From Enchytraeus crypticus (taxonomy: Eukaryota; Annelida; Clitellata; Enchytraeida; Enchytraeidae), in the NCBI GenBank assembly GCA_905160935.1, contig CAJHZI010000414.1, positions 247,001 to 311,000 of the forward strand: 64,000 nt of DNA. Reading direction: 5' to 3'. The notes under the pieces were generated by a model. The model saw nothing but the letters and a program-made list of their open reading frames with translations, ran no database searches and had not been told where the DNA came from. Position 1 is the stretch's first letter; each line of letters begins with the position of its first letter. Below are positions 11,857-24,424 of the stretch, in pieces. A program made the translations under genes and the position numbers.

Positions 11857-12225
11857 TGGGCTGCTCTCTTCTCTTAGTGCACTGCCTACTGGCAGGTCCA
11901 TGGTATATAACGCCTCCACTCTTCTCTGTCTTCCGTCTTCATTTCCACATACGAGTGGGTCTTTAAATCATCTAACATACCTAATCTCGGCCTGCCCCAG
12001 CCACATTTTCCTTCCATTCTACCTTCTATGACCACTTTTAATAGACCTCCCTCCGCTTAGAATGTATCCTATCCAACTCTTCTTCCTATTTCTTAATACA
12101 ACTGTCTATCTGTGCCAACTCTCTCTAGAACTTCCTCATTTGTAGCCTTTTGAGTCCAACTAATCCTCTCCATTCTTCTCCAAATCCACATTTCCACATC
12201 CAAAGCATATGATTAGATAATGAGA
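11857..12225 (-). pseudogene. LINE-A ORF2 C-terminal fragment
   Basis: On the minus strand, degenerate frames read like the end of a non-LTR reverse transcriptase polyprotein: MWIWRRMERISWTQKATNEE, then a KKSWIGYIL motif and a GRPRL-like stretch, with EDREEWRRY near the end. The 3' end is CATGGACCTGCCAGTAGGCA followed by GTGCACTAAGAGA. Stops and frameshifts are present. This 3' end recurs at 17490, 25700, 26841, 27920, 28270, 35410, 43860, 44790 and 54100. Confidence 0.65.
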
Positions 12226-14540
12226 ATGGGCTGCTATGCCGGAATAAAACCAATATATAATATAAAGCGACGACAGGAAAACCTTATTCTACATGTAAAT
12301 CGCCAATCGCCTTAACTCATCTGTCAAGCCTGTCATCATTATATCGCTATCATTTTTCATCATTGCCCATTTAACTATGTAAAGCATAATACCTAGAGCG
12401 ACATTTAACAAATGCCTTAATTGATTGATTGATTGCATTTTCTCATTATCTAATCATATGCTAATTACTAAAGTGCTTACGAATATCGAATAAGGAATAT
12501 GAAGAAGAAGATTAAAAATATAAAGAAGAGAAATAAGAATATAAATAAGAAGAAAAAGACGACAAAGTGTCTCAGTATCTGCTGTATAAAGTTGTAGTAG
12601 TATTGGCCGGGTCACGACATAAAACGCTACTACTGTGACCCTTTTGGTTTCACCTAAGCTGGCATCAGATTCTGTTACTTTCCATTGTCTTATGCGACAT
12701 AATCCAGTTAATAGGCCGCAAATATGAAATAATTAAAATTATTTATAATTTATTTGAGAAAAATAAACAGAGCGCCATATTTTCAGAGCTGCCAACCAGA
12801 GTCTCAGTGAGAAAGTGTGAGATTTAACTAGTACTTGTCATTGCATTGGTGTCATACTAGTTATAATACCTAAGAAGACATACTTTCCCAGTGTAATGCT
12901 ACATTAAGATTTGGTAAAGGCTCAGCCATTCCTATGAGATCAATTTATTGGCCAAAAAGGTATTCTTCGGTGATTGCGAAAGCACACTGTATATACTTCC
13001 GACCTGCTATGTGGCAGAATAATGGAGAGAGAAGTAGTAATTCAGTTGAACTGTAAAGCATCAGAATTGACAACGAATAGGTAGAAATTCAGAATCGAAT
13101 AGTTAAAGAATCATGGGCTAGTTTGAACATAACTCATTTAACACATTTTTAGAACATAGCTATAGACCATTTAATAGTTGCGTCATTACGCTTATCGTGC
13201 TCCCATGAGAAAACTCGTGGAATAATAATAAAGCTACTCACACTTTTGCCAAAACCTCATGAAGCATATCACTAGTAAACAATACACTTGAGTGGTTCTA
13301 ACATGTTCAATACAGTCAATTCTAAACCACAGAACTATTGGCTTGATCGCCATACTGTTTGACCCAGTAATGTTGGCATTGTTAAAGCTTCTTGCCCATT
13401 CAATTACTAGTTTTGTAACTATTTCTGTTTCTGCTGAAAATATTTAGTTCTAGATAAAAAATATTCCATTCTACATAATTTAGCGATTTATCTTCTTGAG
13501 AAAGAAAATGCTTTCAAACTCATATTTTATGGCTCGATGCATTAACGATGCGCATTGCGGATAATTTATACATTACGAATTAAAATGACTAAATTATGGC
13601 TTAGGATGACTAAACTGTTATGTAAGATGACCTATCATGACGTAAGATGACTTAATTATGACGTAATGTGATTTAATTATTAAAACACTTTTGATTCGAT
13701 TCACTGAAAAACCAACTTACATGTATACAATAATGTATAGTTTTATACAAAACTGTATAATTTTTAATAAATTTAATATTACAATTATCTAAATTATAAT
13801 TTGTAAACTTAAATAAAGGGTCATTCACAATTGTAGGGAACATATTTATCATTCTAAAAATATTAAATGACAAATACACGTAAGAGGAGGCCGGCAAAAT
13901 GGATGCTTAATTCAAAATGTCGAATGGATAACAGTTTTAATCTGTCTGAAGTGAAGATTTATAAAATACTCCTACTGTATAACTTGAAAACTTACAAGTA
14001 AGAAACATATTTTAGTTGCACATAATTATCGATTTGTTTTGTATTTTCTACAGTGCAGCCAGTGCTTCATTGTTTTGAACTGGTATGTTTTTATTTATTA
14101 GTATTTTTGCTATTGCCTGGCTACTAATTAGCAAAAACAAGACAAAAGCGGCTGATGGAGACCTTGTGAATAAATTTAAACAACACGTACAAGCCAACTA
14201 AAGCAGCCATTAAACATCCGATAAACGCTCCAACTTTCAATTTCAAAAGCGCTAAGCTACGAATTGTCTAAACGTCCTAGGTAGCACTTAAACTGCCACT
14301 AGTACTCAAGGATACTCGAGTGGGAAGTTTACCTAAAACTATTAGCCGGCAATAAATCAAGCGCCTATGGTGCAACAAAAGAACAACGGAAGTGAACTAG
14401 GAATAAGTCGTGACGTCAATGTCTGCGAAGTAGCCACTGAAATGTAACATAGAAGTTTAGAAGCGCGACCTCTATCAAAACCGATCCGGGAAATACCATG
14501 TAGAAATGCTTGAATTTTAAATGTAACAATAACTGTACAA
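12226..14540. other. Intronic DNA without recognised features
   Basis: AT-rich sequence with a few short direct repeats (tandem TTGA near 12421, repeated ATGACGTAAGATGAC words at 13590-13670). No splice-bounded open frame was found on either strand. Confidence 0.45.
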
Positions 14541-14544
14541 ATTC

Positions 14545-14642
14545 AACATCTCTTTCTCACTCACTCTCTCTCTCTCTCTCTCTCTTCCTCTCTTTCATTC
14601 TTTCACTCACTCACTATCACTTCCACTCTCACTCTCACTCTC

Positions 14643-14682
<40 letters not shown>

Positions 14683-14690
14683 TGTGTGTG
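14545..14690. repeat. (TC)n microsatellite with CACTC islands
   Basis: Long pyrimidine tract on the plus strand. The Ser/Leu-rich open frame across it is an artefact. Confidence 0.95.
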
Positions 14691-15334
14691 TCTTTAGTGC
14701 TTTCCAAATTTTGAGCCTAAAACAAATAATTAATCCCATTCGACATACGCTTTCAGGCTCCATAAAGAGCATTCATTCGTCCAACAGGTAGAGTAGAAAG
14801 ATCTCCAAGGCTGGACATAGAGATAGTATCTTTAGCTTGTGACTACTATAGTCAATGAAATAATTTTCCATTCTCGTACTCTCGACAAATATTCAGCCAT
14901 TTTTACGATATAAGCAGTTGTCTATTTTGCAACGACCGTATGCAAGAATTATGTCTTTTCATATATTTCTAGGCTTACGGAAACTCAAAACACTGCTATC
15001 AGCCTATCAGGGTAATTATGTTAAAATACTCGACTTCAAACTATAAGAGAATTATAACTTAAGAATTGTTTTGAGAATTTAGCAGAGTTCCACAAAAATT
15101 GTTGAGTTCGGGTGTGACCTAGCATCTGGGATGATGCCTGATTTCTCTCTCGTTGCTCTCAGCCATTCTTTGATATTTAAAGAATATTAAACCCAGTGCA
15201 AATTCATAAATGCCCACTATTATCCATACGATCATTCAAATAAACTCGTAAATCATTCATCAAGATTCTAAGAGAAGTTCAACATTATACGCCGATGGCT
15301 GATCCAGAAAATTAAAGAAGAGATGCACTGGTAA

Positions 15335-15462
15335 AAGCTGGTAAAACTAAGGTTAACGTCAGTTTCTTCACTCGAAAGCGATGTCATTGACGTGCGAGCC
15401 CCGGATTTGAACCCCGCACATACTGATCCGCGGTCGAGTATTTTACAGACGTCGCTACTGGC
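15335..15462 (-). mobile_element. tRNA-derived SINE, family 1
   Basis: Inverted copy: tail GTAAAACTAAGGTTAACGTC, then TCACTCGAAAGCGATGTCAT, a B-box complement GGATTTGAACCCCGC, ACTGATCCGCGGTCGAGTAT, and the head complement near 15450-15461. On the minus strand the A-box-like and GGGTTCAAATCC-type B-box are in normal order and spacing. Confidence 0.7.
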
Positions 15463-16483
15463 ACCAGCCACTGCACTTAATGTTAAACGCAAGATGAGCG
15501 AGAGGGTTAAAGATGAGCACTCTGAGCATTTTCATAGAAAGTTTCTGACTGAGAGGGTCATACATCCCGTAGCTCCATCCCAAAATTTCTTCCAAATAGA
15601 ACATTGAACCTTAGATTCTTATAATTCACAAAAACAAGCTGCTAAGTGCTTCACAAATTACTATATTAACAGCCAAGGAGAAGGAATGGAAGCAGTTTAT
15701 TTCAATGGTAAAATAAATAACTCGCAGTCAGTCCAGAAAACGAATCTGCGGGTGCTGACTATCGCCCGAGTCTCATTTCAAATATAGAAATTTCCGCTAT
15801 TACCACAAGTGCAATAGGTTTTTAGCATAAAGCCTCCAGGAAACTAAAATCCTACTTTTACAGGTCAAATGGTATTGATGCAAAGATACTAATAAATCAT
15901 CCAACTGCAAAAACGAATTTAACTAAATTGTTCCAAAGGATATGAAACGGAATTTCTGTTTTAATCTACAAATTGTAATCCAATAAATAAATTCGTGTGG
16001 ACAACAAGGTAACACATTTAATGATCTGTTGTTTTCCTTCTCTAGTTTGCTATTTAGAAATGTGTCGGCAAATGGTTTTCAATTAGGAGTTACAAATGTA
16101 CTGAGTAGAAGTTATAATAAATACAACATTTACGTAGTTAAAAATCAATATCGTTTCACAATATACAAAGTGCATTCATCAATCTATACATTTACTTAAA
16201 AACAGCGCCTGATGCGAAGACTGAAGGTGCCTTAAATGGACGCTGGAGTCAAACGTGTTCACGTGATCAAAGGTCAAAACCATCTATTCTACAGTAATGT
16301 GGACTAAATTAATGTAGCTTTTAATTACCATGTATTCGTTTGAACGACTGTAATATCAGCGATTTAATAACTGCTAAAGCTCACTATATAATTCTAATGT
16401 CACATTTCTTCTGTCACAGTATTCCCAAGCTGGTTATAGAATCATGACGATGATGATTTTAAACGTAATACGTGATATACCGT
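15463..16483. other. Intronic DNA without recognised features
   Basis: No array, transposon end or splice-bounded frame that I can support. Confidence 0.45.
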
Positions 16484-16824
16484 GCCTATAGCTTGGGAAA
16501 AGTACGGCTTCTGAGGTGGTTTCCCGTTGCCTTCCTATGCTAGCTAAGTTTAGTTTAAGCTAGGTCTGTTACATTAGTTTAGATAAGCTTGATTTAAGTG
16601 GATAAGCTTAGTTAAACTAGATTTAGTTTGATTAATTTAGTTTAGATTAAGTTGGGTTAAGTTACATTAGTTTAGTTTTAGCTAGGTATTGATAGATCAG
16701 CTTAGTTTAGTTTTGCTAGATTTAGCTAGATTAGCAAACTAAAAGCTAGATTTAAATAGATTACCTTAGTTTAGTTAGCTAAATTTAGTTCGATGAACTT
16801 AATTTATTTTACGTACAAACATTA
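16484..16824. repeat. 341-bp dispersed duplicate, TTTAG-rich, copy 1
   Basis: Starts GCCTATAGCTTGGGAAA and ends ACGTACAAACATTA. An equally long copy at 35745-36085 differs at only a handful of positions. The first about 60 bases are the complement of a head/tail SINE body (CTTCTGAGGTGGTTTCCCGT). The rest is built of degenerate TTTAGTTTAG, TTAGCTAGATT and similar words. Confidence 0.85.
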
Positions 16825-17489
16825 TATGCCGATGATGCATTTAATGATGCTGAGATATAAGATTTTAGAGCTCTTAAAATAGATTAAATTTACCTTGCTC
16901 AATCAATTTTCATTTGTTATCTTATGATTTTTCCTTCTCATATTTGTTTTTTATGTTACAATTCTGCATTTATTGCATTTATGCCTGTATCTGTTTCATT
17001 GCTATGTTATCTTTCATATTGTTACAGTCTGCGGTACGTCAGATTGTTGATGGAAATCAAGAGAAATAGCTTATTACTATTATTTTTTAAATCAATCCTC
17101 ACGTAAGGAAGTCAGGACTGAGAGTCATCCGTCGCCGCTTCAGACACAATCAACGTTAAATCTATTATTAAGTTTTTGTAAAATTATTCTGGATACTGGT
17201 GAACAAATTAAGTCAAATAAAGCATCTCCAGAAAGACCCGGAGTTATCTTATCAGCAGGGAGCTTCCAGCTGTTAGACCAACTCGCTAGAGCCAACGAGA
17301 AGTGTTTTTACCGGTAGAATCTTCAGATAAACTAACGTTACGTTCGTTTTATTGAATTTCGAGTTTTACATTAAACGTATCTCGCGGACTGTATGGTAAT
17401 TGCAGGAATTGTTGTATTCGTACATTTGTTTTCTAACTCTGTCGTGTGATGCCTCGAGCATTCTTTAAGCTTTAGACTCAATGGCTGAA

Positions 17490-17700
17490 CATATTATAGG
17501 CCTAATGGGCATGTTTTGTTGAGGGATGTCATGGAAGGACGAATGCAAGGGAAAACAGTCGAGACAGACCAAGGCATGCGATGTTGGATAATTTGACAAC
17601 AACTTCATACAGAGAGATGAAAAGAAAGGCTGAGGAAAGAATTTGTAGAAAGAGTCATATTCCATGGACCGGCCGTGCACTAGAAGTGAAGACTAAGCTT
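17490..17700 (+). pseudogene. LINE-A 3' fragment
   Basis: Contains GTCATGGAAGGACGAATGCA, ATGTTGGATAATTTGACAAC, GAGATGAAAAGAAAGGCTG and a 3' end CCATGGACCGGCCGTGCACTAG. These correspond in order to the EGRM, MLDDL, MKRKAE and 3'-terminal parts of LINE-A. The frame is partly open (17581-17817), but this is transposon coding remnant, not a host gene. Confidence 0.6.
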
Positions 17701-17824
17701 TTACTAGTACTGCATTATTACAATAAAGGCTACTACTTGCGCCACCTGGTGAAGGAATTAGAAAAGACTGTTACCGCAAGTACCTCAAAATGTAAGTCAA
17801 CACTAACCAAGTTTTAGTGGATGA

Positions 17825-18515
17825 CAAGAGGCATAAGTCGACTGCTGAAAGTGGGAAGGGTTCCGGAAATTTGTTTATTATCCCCTATATTTACACACAT
17901 GTCATAAGCATGTACAGTATAAATTTCTTTCTTGTGGTTGCTAATTTTGTAGTTTTCGTTATTTCTTCCTTTTCCTCTCCATGACTATTAGTAATTGTTG
18001 CCTTTTGTTGACGATTCAATACCAACCGGCGCTGATTTAAGAATAACCTCCAACACCTTCGAAATTATTTACATTCAAAGCTATCGACACTCGCTCTTCC
18101 AAAAGTGGTCGCCCATGAAGTACTAACCGCGCGCAATGTGGCTTTACTTCGTTCAATTGAAGAGCAGCTTAACTGAGTGCGCTAAATCCCCCTCCCTCAT
18201 TGACTAACAGTGTATTGATTAGTAAATAACTAACTTTTAGGACTTATTATCTGGACTTTGGACTTTGAACCCTTTTGGATTCAGTTTTGGTTCTGTAAAA
18301 AACAAATCAAAAGCGATAAAAAATCGGAGAAAATGTTACCATAGTAACCAGACACAAAAGGGATTGCAGTAAGTACACTAAGCTATTGGATAAGAAACAA
18401 GGGAATGTACTTTGTGATAGCAACAACAACTAGATTACTACAGACTTCTGTTTTCTATACACAACTAATTGATGTGCCTCATTCAGAATGCTACCGTTAA
18501 ATGAGAAACACTGCA
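17825..18515. other. Intron 9 start; nothing recognised
   Basis: Sequence downstream of the exon 9 donor on the minus strand. No further exon or repeat recognised. Confidence 0.45.
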
Positions 18516-18520
18516 CCCAC

Positions 18521-18792
18521 CTTCTATCAGAGAGGTTGCCGAACTGATCCACACTAAGTCCCAGCTTCCTCAGCATATCGTCGCTGAGGGTAGGGAAGAC
18601 CTGCCCCATGAGCTCATCGGCCAGCCGCTGGTCGCTGCTGCTGCCGGACAGAGCGAGGCTCTCCATGGTGGGATCAGCCGTTAGGTAGAGCTCTGAACCG
18701 TCAGGGCTCCTTAGAGGTTCCATGGGTAGTGTCAGTTGATCGAGGTCTTCCTCTTCTCTCAGCTGTCCCTCTGGTGCTCTCGCAGTACAATC
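18521..18792 (-). CDS. IRAG: IRAG-like gene, exon 9
   Basis: Acceptor ATTACATCTTACAG|GATTGT and donor AGAAG|GTGGGT on the minus strand. The exon starts in phase 0 and ends two bases into a codon. It encodes an acidic, Pro/Leu-rich stretch (LDQLTLPMEPLRSPDGSELY) and then a helical segment with LADELMGQVFPTLSDDMLRK and LGLSVDQFGNLSDR. The last part, LSDDMLRKLGL, leads into the conserved block completed by exons 10 and 11. The pairing of a Leu-rich helix, a short acidic linker and LSLAFKTD is what I expect of IRAG/LRMP proteins. The open frame continues about 90 bases past the donor into intron. Confidence 0.75.
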
Positions 18793-19084
18793 CTGTAAGA
18801 TGTAATAGCTTTCAGTTACTTTAGAACTTAAAATAAGCAATCATTCAGTTAACTGTGAGTACATCAACAAATTATACAGGCCAAGATGACAATTTTTCAA
18901 AATACAGACTTTGCAGAGTTATAAGTGGTTTAGTTATAAAAATACAATCACTTTTAAACATTATGAAAGGTAGTGGTCCATGGTGTAGAATGTGTGAATG
19001 CTTCAAGTGTGAAGTAGAAGCTACTGTATATTTTAATTGGAAATATTTCGCAAGTAAACTAATAAAGAATTCTAGTTAAAATAG

Positions 19085-19215
19085 ATAAGCCGAGTACAAG
19101 TACACTAAAGTACATGTGTAAGTACATGTATACTAAAAATGTATACATGCATACATATACATGTATAAATGTATACATGTATATATATGTAGTAATATAT
19201 TAAAGTATAAGTACA
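19085..19215. repeat. TACATGTATA-type minisatellite
   Basis: Imperfect copies of GTACATGTATA / ATACATGCATAC in the intron between exons 8 and 9. Confidence 0.7.
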
Positions 19216-19438
19216 TGTAGGCTAAAACTAATAATAAACTTCAAGAATAAATTGTCAAACGTATGGAACAGTGAAACTAAAATATATCAATTATGAACTT
19301 GATGCATATCGCTTCAAAGTTGTAATTCAGATATGTTAATGAATCGCGTTCGTACATTATGCCACTTTTATTCGATAGCAAAATTGTATGCAATTAAGAG
19401 TTGTTTAACAGTTACAAGTAAATGTTAGCATTACACAC

Positions 19439-19793
19439 CACTGCAGTATTGCTTTGCGCGTTCTTCATATCTTGTAACGACTTCCTTCTGGATTTTCCCA
19501 GCAGGGACAATTTATCATCATTCTTTTCCACCCTAGCTTCTTTACTACAGCTCTGATCTACTGACTCACTTTCCGTCTTGTTCACGCTGCTCCCATTTAA
19601 ATACTTTTTTCCACTTGGGACTGAAGAGGAAGAAGTCGATTGCCCAACAGGATTCGAGGATTTTGAATTGACGTCCGATCGTAGGATTTGACCATTTACA
19701 GAAGAAACTAATCCTGGCTGAGCGGAAGATAGAGGGGGTGACGCAGCATTGGACGCAATGTTGGATTTAACTGCAGTACCGGAGTCGATTGAT
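19439..19793 (-). CDS. IRAG: IRAG-like gene, exon 8
   Basis: Acceptor TATTTCATTTACAG|ATC; one base completes the codon from exon 7 (AG + A). The donor that preserves phase is GCAGTG|GTGTGT, giving a phase-0 end that fits exon 9; the two nearby GT alternatives break frame. The 118 codons are Ser/Asn-rich and disordered (PLSSAQPGLVSSVNGQ, a run of Ser near VGQSTSSSSVPSG, then a basic LGKSRRKSLQDMK). RRKS is a good match to a basophilic (PKA/PKG) phosphorylation site. This is of note because IRAG1 is a cGMP-kinase substrate, but it is inference only. Confidence 0.7.
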
Positions 19794-20339
19794 CTGTAAA
19801 TGAAATATATATAATAAATTTCGAAGAAAATGTGTAACATGAGAAATAAAACCAGTTATAGGCCTATACTTTTACCTCAGGTTGTACCTATAACTCTAAG
19901 GTAATTATAACCTTCTGACTCTTTTAAGTCAAAATTAAAAATTCTACTTTTAATTTTGATTTCATGCCACTCTATTTTTAAATATTCGAAGTCAAGCACG
20001 AACTCTTCAATCGTATCCTTCTCTCCGTTATAATAAGTAATTAGAACGCACATTGAAATGCGCAATTAGGCATTTCTACAGGTGTAATATAGAAATTATA
20101 CTTCTCGAATATTATAGAAATTCTAGGTGCTTATAAAACAGATTACATAAGTATTCTCTGATATTTACCAACACTATATTCTATATTAAATATAAAAATC
20201 GTATAATTCTAAACCTATACTACTAAAGGCCTAATAATTAAGAGAACAACTTAACAACGTTCAAGGTTTCTTTATTTGTTCTTTGTTAGTTCCTTATTTC
20301 CGATTCATGCGCTCAAATTGCTTATTGTAGATGACAATT

Positions 20340-20545
20340 GTGGTGTAGGTATGATAAATAAATAAATAAATACGTAAATACATAAATAAATAAACAAACA
20401 TTACAAATATCAGAAACCGCGCCTGCCGTGTGGTTATCATAATAAGCGCCATCGTCATAGCAACCACCGTTACCATCATCATCATAAGCAGCATGATGAT
20501 GATCATAATCATTATCATCATTATCATCGTCGTCATCGTCGTCTG
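20340..20545. repeat. (AAAT)n and (ATC)n microsatellites
   Basis: AATAAATAAATA at about 20352-20395 and CATCATCAT / CGTCGTCAT at 20470-20545. They lie just downstream of the exon 7 donor in the minus-strand intron. Confidence 0.85.
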
Positions 20546-20621
20546 GTATTACATTAATTTACTAATTACCGCACAATTACAGTAAACGTTTATGATTTGT
20601 GTTGCAGTATTACTGAAATAC

Positions 20622-20942
20622 CTGACAGTATCTAAAATTCTGCCCATCTTATCACGTGACGCGAAAACTGGTAGATCAGCACGTTGTTGATACGACTGTA
20701 AATTCTTGACGTCCTGTTCATGACAAGCAGAAGCGTTACTGGTTCTGGCAGAGACGTTTACTCTATCCTCCTGCACATCGGATTGAATCATCCCCGCCTG
20801 AGAGAGCTTTTGTTTGTGACCAACCGGAGTGCCACGGGACTCGGACTCATTGATCCTGGCTTCGATTCCTCCAGCAGGACCGCCTGCAGTCGAGAGATCC
20901 TCTTCCGTGAGAGTGGAGAGACATCTTCTTCTAGTTGGAGAA
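20622..20942 (-). CDS. IRAG: IRAG-like gene, exon 7
   Basis: Strong acceptor CTTGCTCTACTCTGCGCAG and donor ACTGTCAG|GTATTT on the minus strand. The first base completes Gly with exon 6 (GG + T); the exon ends with AG, completed by exon 8. The 107-codon stretch is polar and disordered: SPTRRRCLSTLTEEDLSTAG at the start and LPVFASRDKMGRILDTVR at the end. RRRCLS is another basophilic kinase-type site. No domain is recognised apart from its position in this gene. Confidence 0.7.
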
Positions 20943-21054
20943 CTGCGCAGAGTAGAGCAAGAAAACATCTGTTGTAAACATTCTACCATTTTCTACCCTG
21001 ATTTATATTGCAACTCCAATATAAGGTACTTTGTAGATATATTAATAATAAAGC

Positions 21055-21445
21055 AATCACAATAATATAATAATAATAACAACTATAGTCATTAATGACA
21101 ACATCGAGCACTAATGAGTTAAAATCAAGCCGGCGCGCAAAAAGAAGGTCCAAAAACGGTGCAAATTCCAAAATCCAGAAAATCATTATAAAGTAATGGG
21201 AATTTAAGAAAAGGAGGTTTAGGCGCTTACAAAATAATAACAATATACAGCGGTGATAAATTAGTGAAAGATTATAAATATTAGTGAAAGGTATATTTTT
21301 AAGATAAGGTCTATTATTGCATGGATTATATTGCCCCAACACACTGCTGATTCTAACTCGATTGATCAGTTTAAATCTGAACTAACTGTAATTGATTGTA
21401 GTAAATTTGTTAGAATTTGTGAACCAAGTATAAGATAAATAGATA
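21055..21445 (+). repeat. Dispersed repeat E followed by a degenerate LINE C-terminus
   Basis: Bases 21070-21200 copy the block at 893-1017 (GTCATTAATGACAACATCGA, AAAATCAAGCCGGCG). Bases 21290-21410 read, in a partly open plus frame, like a decayed version of the 1-174 element (IIAWIILPQHTADSNSIDQF, then KSEL). At both loci the two parts lie within about 1 kb, but in opposite order. Confidence 0.5.
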
Positions 21446-21504
21446 TATAAGTATCTATATAAATTATATAAATAAATAAATACCTAATATTAGTTTAATT
21501 TCCC

Positions 21505-21715
21505 TGACAAAAAGCTGTAAAACCACAAGGATCCAAAGGAATTTCAGAAAGGGTATTCGGTTGGTGAGCGCCTAGGCTAAAAAACATTTCCAAAACGAAT
21601 GAAAAGGAAACATTTTTATTGGCATCGCGACCATAGTTAAATCTGAATTTAAAGGAAGATGATTGAGATGATGATAATGATGATGGTGGTGATGATGATG
21701 ATGACGATGATGATT
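21505..21715 (+). mobile_element. Head/tail SINE, LINE-B tail, partial
   Basis: Contains AGAAAGGGTATTCGGTTGGT, GAGCGCCTAGGC, TGGCATCGCGACCATAGTTA and a tail AATTTAAAGGAAGATGATTG continuing as GATGATGAT. This is the same series of words as the minus-strand copies at 10187 and 54931. Confidence 0.55.
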
Positions 21716-21719
21716 AGTT

Positions 21720-22229
21720 TAAATTTCCCGTGTCACTGGTGTTTACGTAAAGATAGATGGCAAGCAGTACATAGCTGCAAAGTGTTTAATCTACTATTAG
21801 ATAAATGACAGAGAATTCGTGAGGGAGAGAGAAAGAGAGAGTAGATTATTATATCTAAAAATCAACTAGAGTATATAATAGATATTCTAATAAAGATGTA
21901 AAATGCTCTGAAAGAGTTTTTAATCCTTGGAGTGCGCCTGCAAGAATGCAGTGCTAATGAGTAATTGTAAGTCTATTTTTCATTCTGACTTATTTAAAAA
22001 TGCTGTTGCCAGTTATTTTCGACCTCGATCTGTGCCAACAATTTTTATGTACTACAAAATCATTCGACGTGTTACTTAAGCAAATCGTTATTGTCTGACG
22101 AAGTCTCGGACATCATCTTTAGATAAGAAGCCCATAGAAAATCTGATTACTGCTTTGTTTTATGACTGATGTTAAGGTGTAGGGGTTGATACAGCTTTTA
22201 ATAAATAATATAAACTAATTCTCGCTTAC
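21720..22229. other. Intron 6, nothing recognised
   Basis: Short GA-rich tract near 21823-21842. No other feature supported. Confidence 0.45.
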
Positions 22230-23556
22230 CCGGGCTCCATTGGTCCAGTTATCCAGTCGAGATCACCTTGACCTGGAGAGTTTCCAGCACTTGTGGTACT
22301 ATCAGTCCTCTTTACCACATTATCCCACAGCTCTGAACTGTCCCACAATCTGGAAGGGCCTGCCTGTGACTGACTCTGTCTGACTGGCTGTACAGCGGTT
22401 ACGCTATAATCTGGCAGACCGCGTATATCAGCATCTGTATAAAACTGTTGCAAAGCCTCGTCGCCGATATCAAGATATCTAGGAGAGGAATCCCACGATA
22501 GTCTGCTTCGCTCTCTGTCTGAAGATACCCCTAGATGACTATCAGATTCAAAGTAGTCTGGAAAGTTTCTATCATCGGAAATTCCAAAACTATCAGTTAC
22601 TTCTCTCCTAGTGTTTTGCTTACATTTATTATTTACAGAATAATTTATCTCAACGCCTATATCGTTTTGCTTGTTAATTGTTCTACCCTCAAAGCTGAGC
22701 CCATCAAAGGAAAAAGATTCTCTCAGAGTACGAGTTCTGTCTTCCACTGAAGCTGAATGGCTAGCTTGTATCCACAGTTTCTGATATTCTTCATCGATAT
22801 CTAAGGACCGCCCGCAGGTAGGATAAAACGTTGAATGTGGTTCAGACCGCTGATCCACCAGATCAAGGGAAGCTCCTCTACTGGATCCAGACCAGTAGTC
22901 AAAGGAATGACTTCCCTGAGCTCTGATCAACGTGTCCGGAGCTGACTCCCGAGAGTTTCCTCTTTCAATGGCTCTCTTGAAGCTAGCTGTTCTGTAAATA
23001 TTGAGCGGATCCTCAAATGACGACAGGGAATCTCTCTCAGGACTTCCTGCGGTCCCAGCTACTGTCCTTCCTTCGCAGAATTCGAATGAGGTTGTTTTGT
23101 TGACTATGTGAAAGTTTTTTTGTTTTCCCTTACGATGATACGGAATTTGATGAATAGGATCGAGCCAAGGATTAGGCTGCTCAGAGTGAGAACTAGTAGA
23201 GCTGATCTCAACGCCACTAGTACTCGATCCAGTCGATGTATTAATGGGCGTGTACTTATTTGCGACAGCCAATCGCTGGCTGGCCTTTCTACTGACTCCG
23301 CCTGTTGAGGTACCACCTTCGTTTCTTGATGTTGGCCTTTCCTCGTTCCGTGATCGCGAATTTTCTTCGTTCTTTGATTTTGGTCTCTCTGCGCTGAGTG
23401 ACTGACGAAGACGATGTCTGACTCGAGCGAGGCGGTTGCTTGGTTGTTGTGGTTGATCGGAGCGTTGTGCTAGTTTGATATGTTGCTGCTGACTGCTTGT
23501 GTTGCTTGATTTATTTAATTCGCCATTGTCATCATTCTCGCTTTTGTTATCACGAT
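22230..23556 (-). CDS. IRAG: IRAG-like gene, exon 6 (large disordered exon)
   Basis: A 1327-nt exon on the minus strand between acceptor ACTCATTTCCTTGCAG|AT and donor AGCCCGG|GTAAGC. Two bases complete Asp with exon 5; the end leaves GG for exon 7. About 442 codons are almost entirely polar and low in hydrophobic residues, so intrinsically disordered: a Gln-rich start (SSQQQHIKLAQRSDQPQQPS), an Arg/Glu/Asn repeat-like stretch (KNEENSRSRNEERPTSRNEG), and many Ser-containing SFDG, SFEF and RSLDID motifs. A stop directly inside the intron (GGG TAA) ends the ORF by read-through, so the stop is not the gene's end. No catalytic domain. It is the longest undisrupted coding stretch in the window. Confidence 0.8.
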
Positions 23557-24200
23557 CTGCAAGGAAATGAGTATAAACGTCACACAGCATGAAAACATTA
23601 ATGATATTTTTGAACAACTTCGCAGTAGGATTTTGTATGTAGCAAAAAACTAAAATCGAACTAAAATTTTATATATCATCAAAAACTCTTTACAGCGACT
23701 GTAAAAATATTAAAATATAAAATTATTTTAAATTGAAAATAAAGTCTCTTATCTTCGGCAAACATTAGCGCTATAAACAACACTTTGGCATTCGTTGCAA
23801 CTCGAAAGTCTCCTGTATCTCGGTAGATATAGTCTTGAGTGACATGAACTTGTTTTAAAACTCCAAACAGGATATATAGGAATGTTTTGTCATTCGTGGA
23901 CTAATCATGTGCATTATAAATAAATCACATATGCAAGCTCCTCAGAGAGCATGGCGATTTGTATTGTAGTGAGAAACGATAGCATAATAAACATAATAGC
24001 ATAACAAACCTTTACATTTATAAAATTAAACCATTGACATTGATAGTCCTTATTTTCATATATATATTCTAACAAAAAGCGATCCAATTACTGAAATATT
24101 TCTTCTCTACATTGATAAAAATTCTCTACATTGATAAAAATATGTAAGTATACGTAATATGATACATATTTACACATATTTACATTTTTATATAACTTAA
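23557..24200. other. Intron 5, upstream half, nothing recognised
   Basis: AT-rich intron. Apart from the simple repeats that follow, no feature is seen. Confidence 0.45.
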
Positions 24201-24201
24201 G

Positions 24202-24205
<4 letters not shown>

Positions 24206-24274
<69 letters not shown>
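24206..24274. repeat. (TA)n microsatellite
   Basis: Uninterrupted TA tract of about 68 bases in intron 5. Confidence 0.95.
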
Positions 24275-24277
<3 letters not shown>

Positions 24278-24424
24278 TATATAAATATATACATACATGT
24301 ATATACATATAATGTAATAGCATATGATAAGTGATGTACATAGAAACTAATACATCATTAGTAAGAGAGAATATTTAGCTAGAAATGTTAGTACAACTTA
24401 AAAACTTCAGGGAGACATTACCTT

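Noticed and set aside
17465-17817. Overlapping ORFs of 71 and 78 codons on opposite strands
   Set aside because: The plus frame is LINE-A remnant; the minus frame is its antisense shadow.
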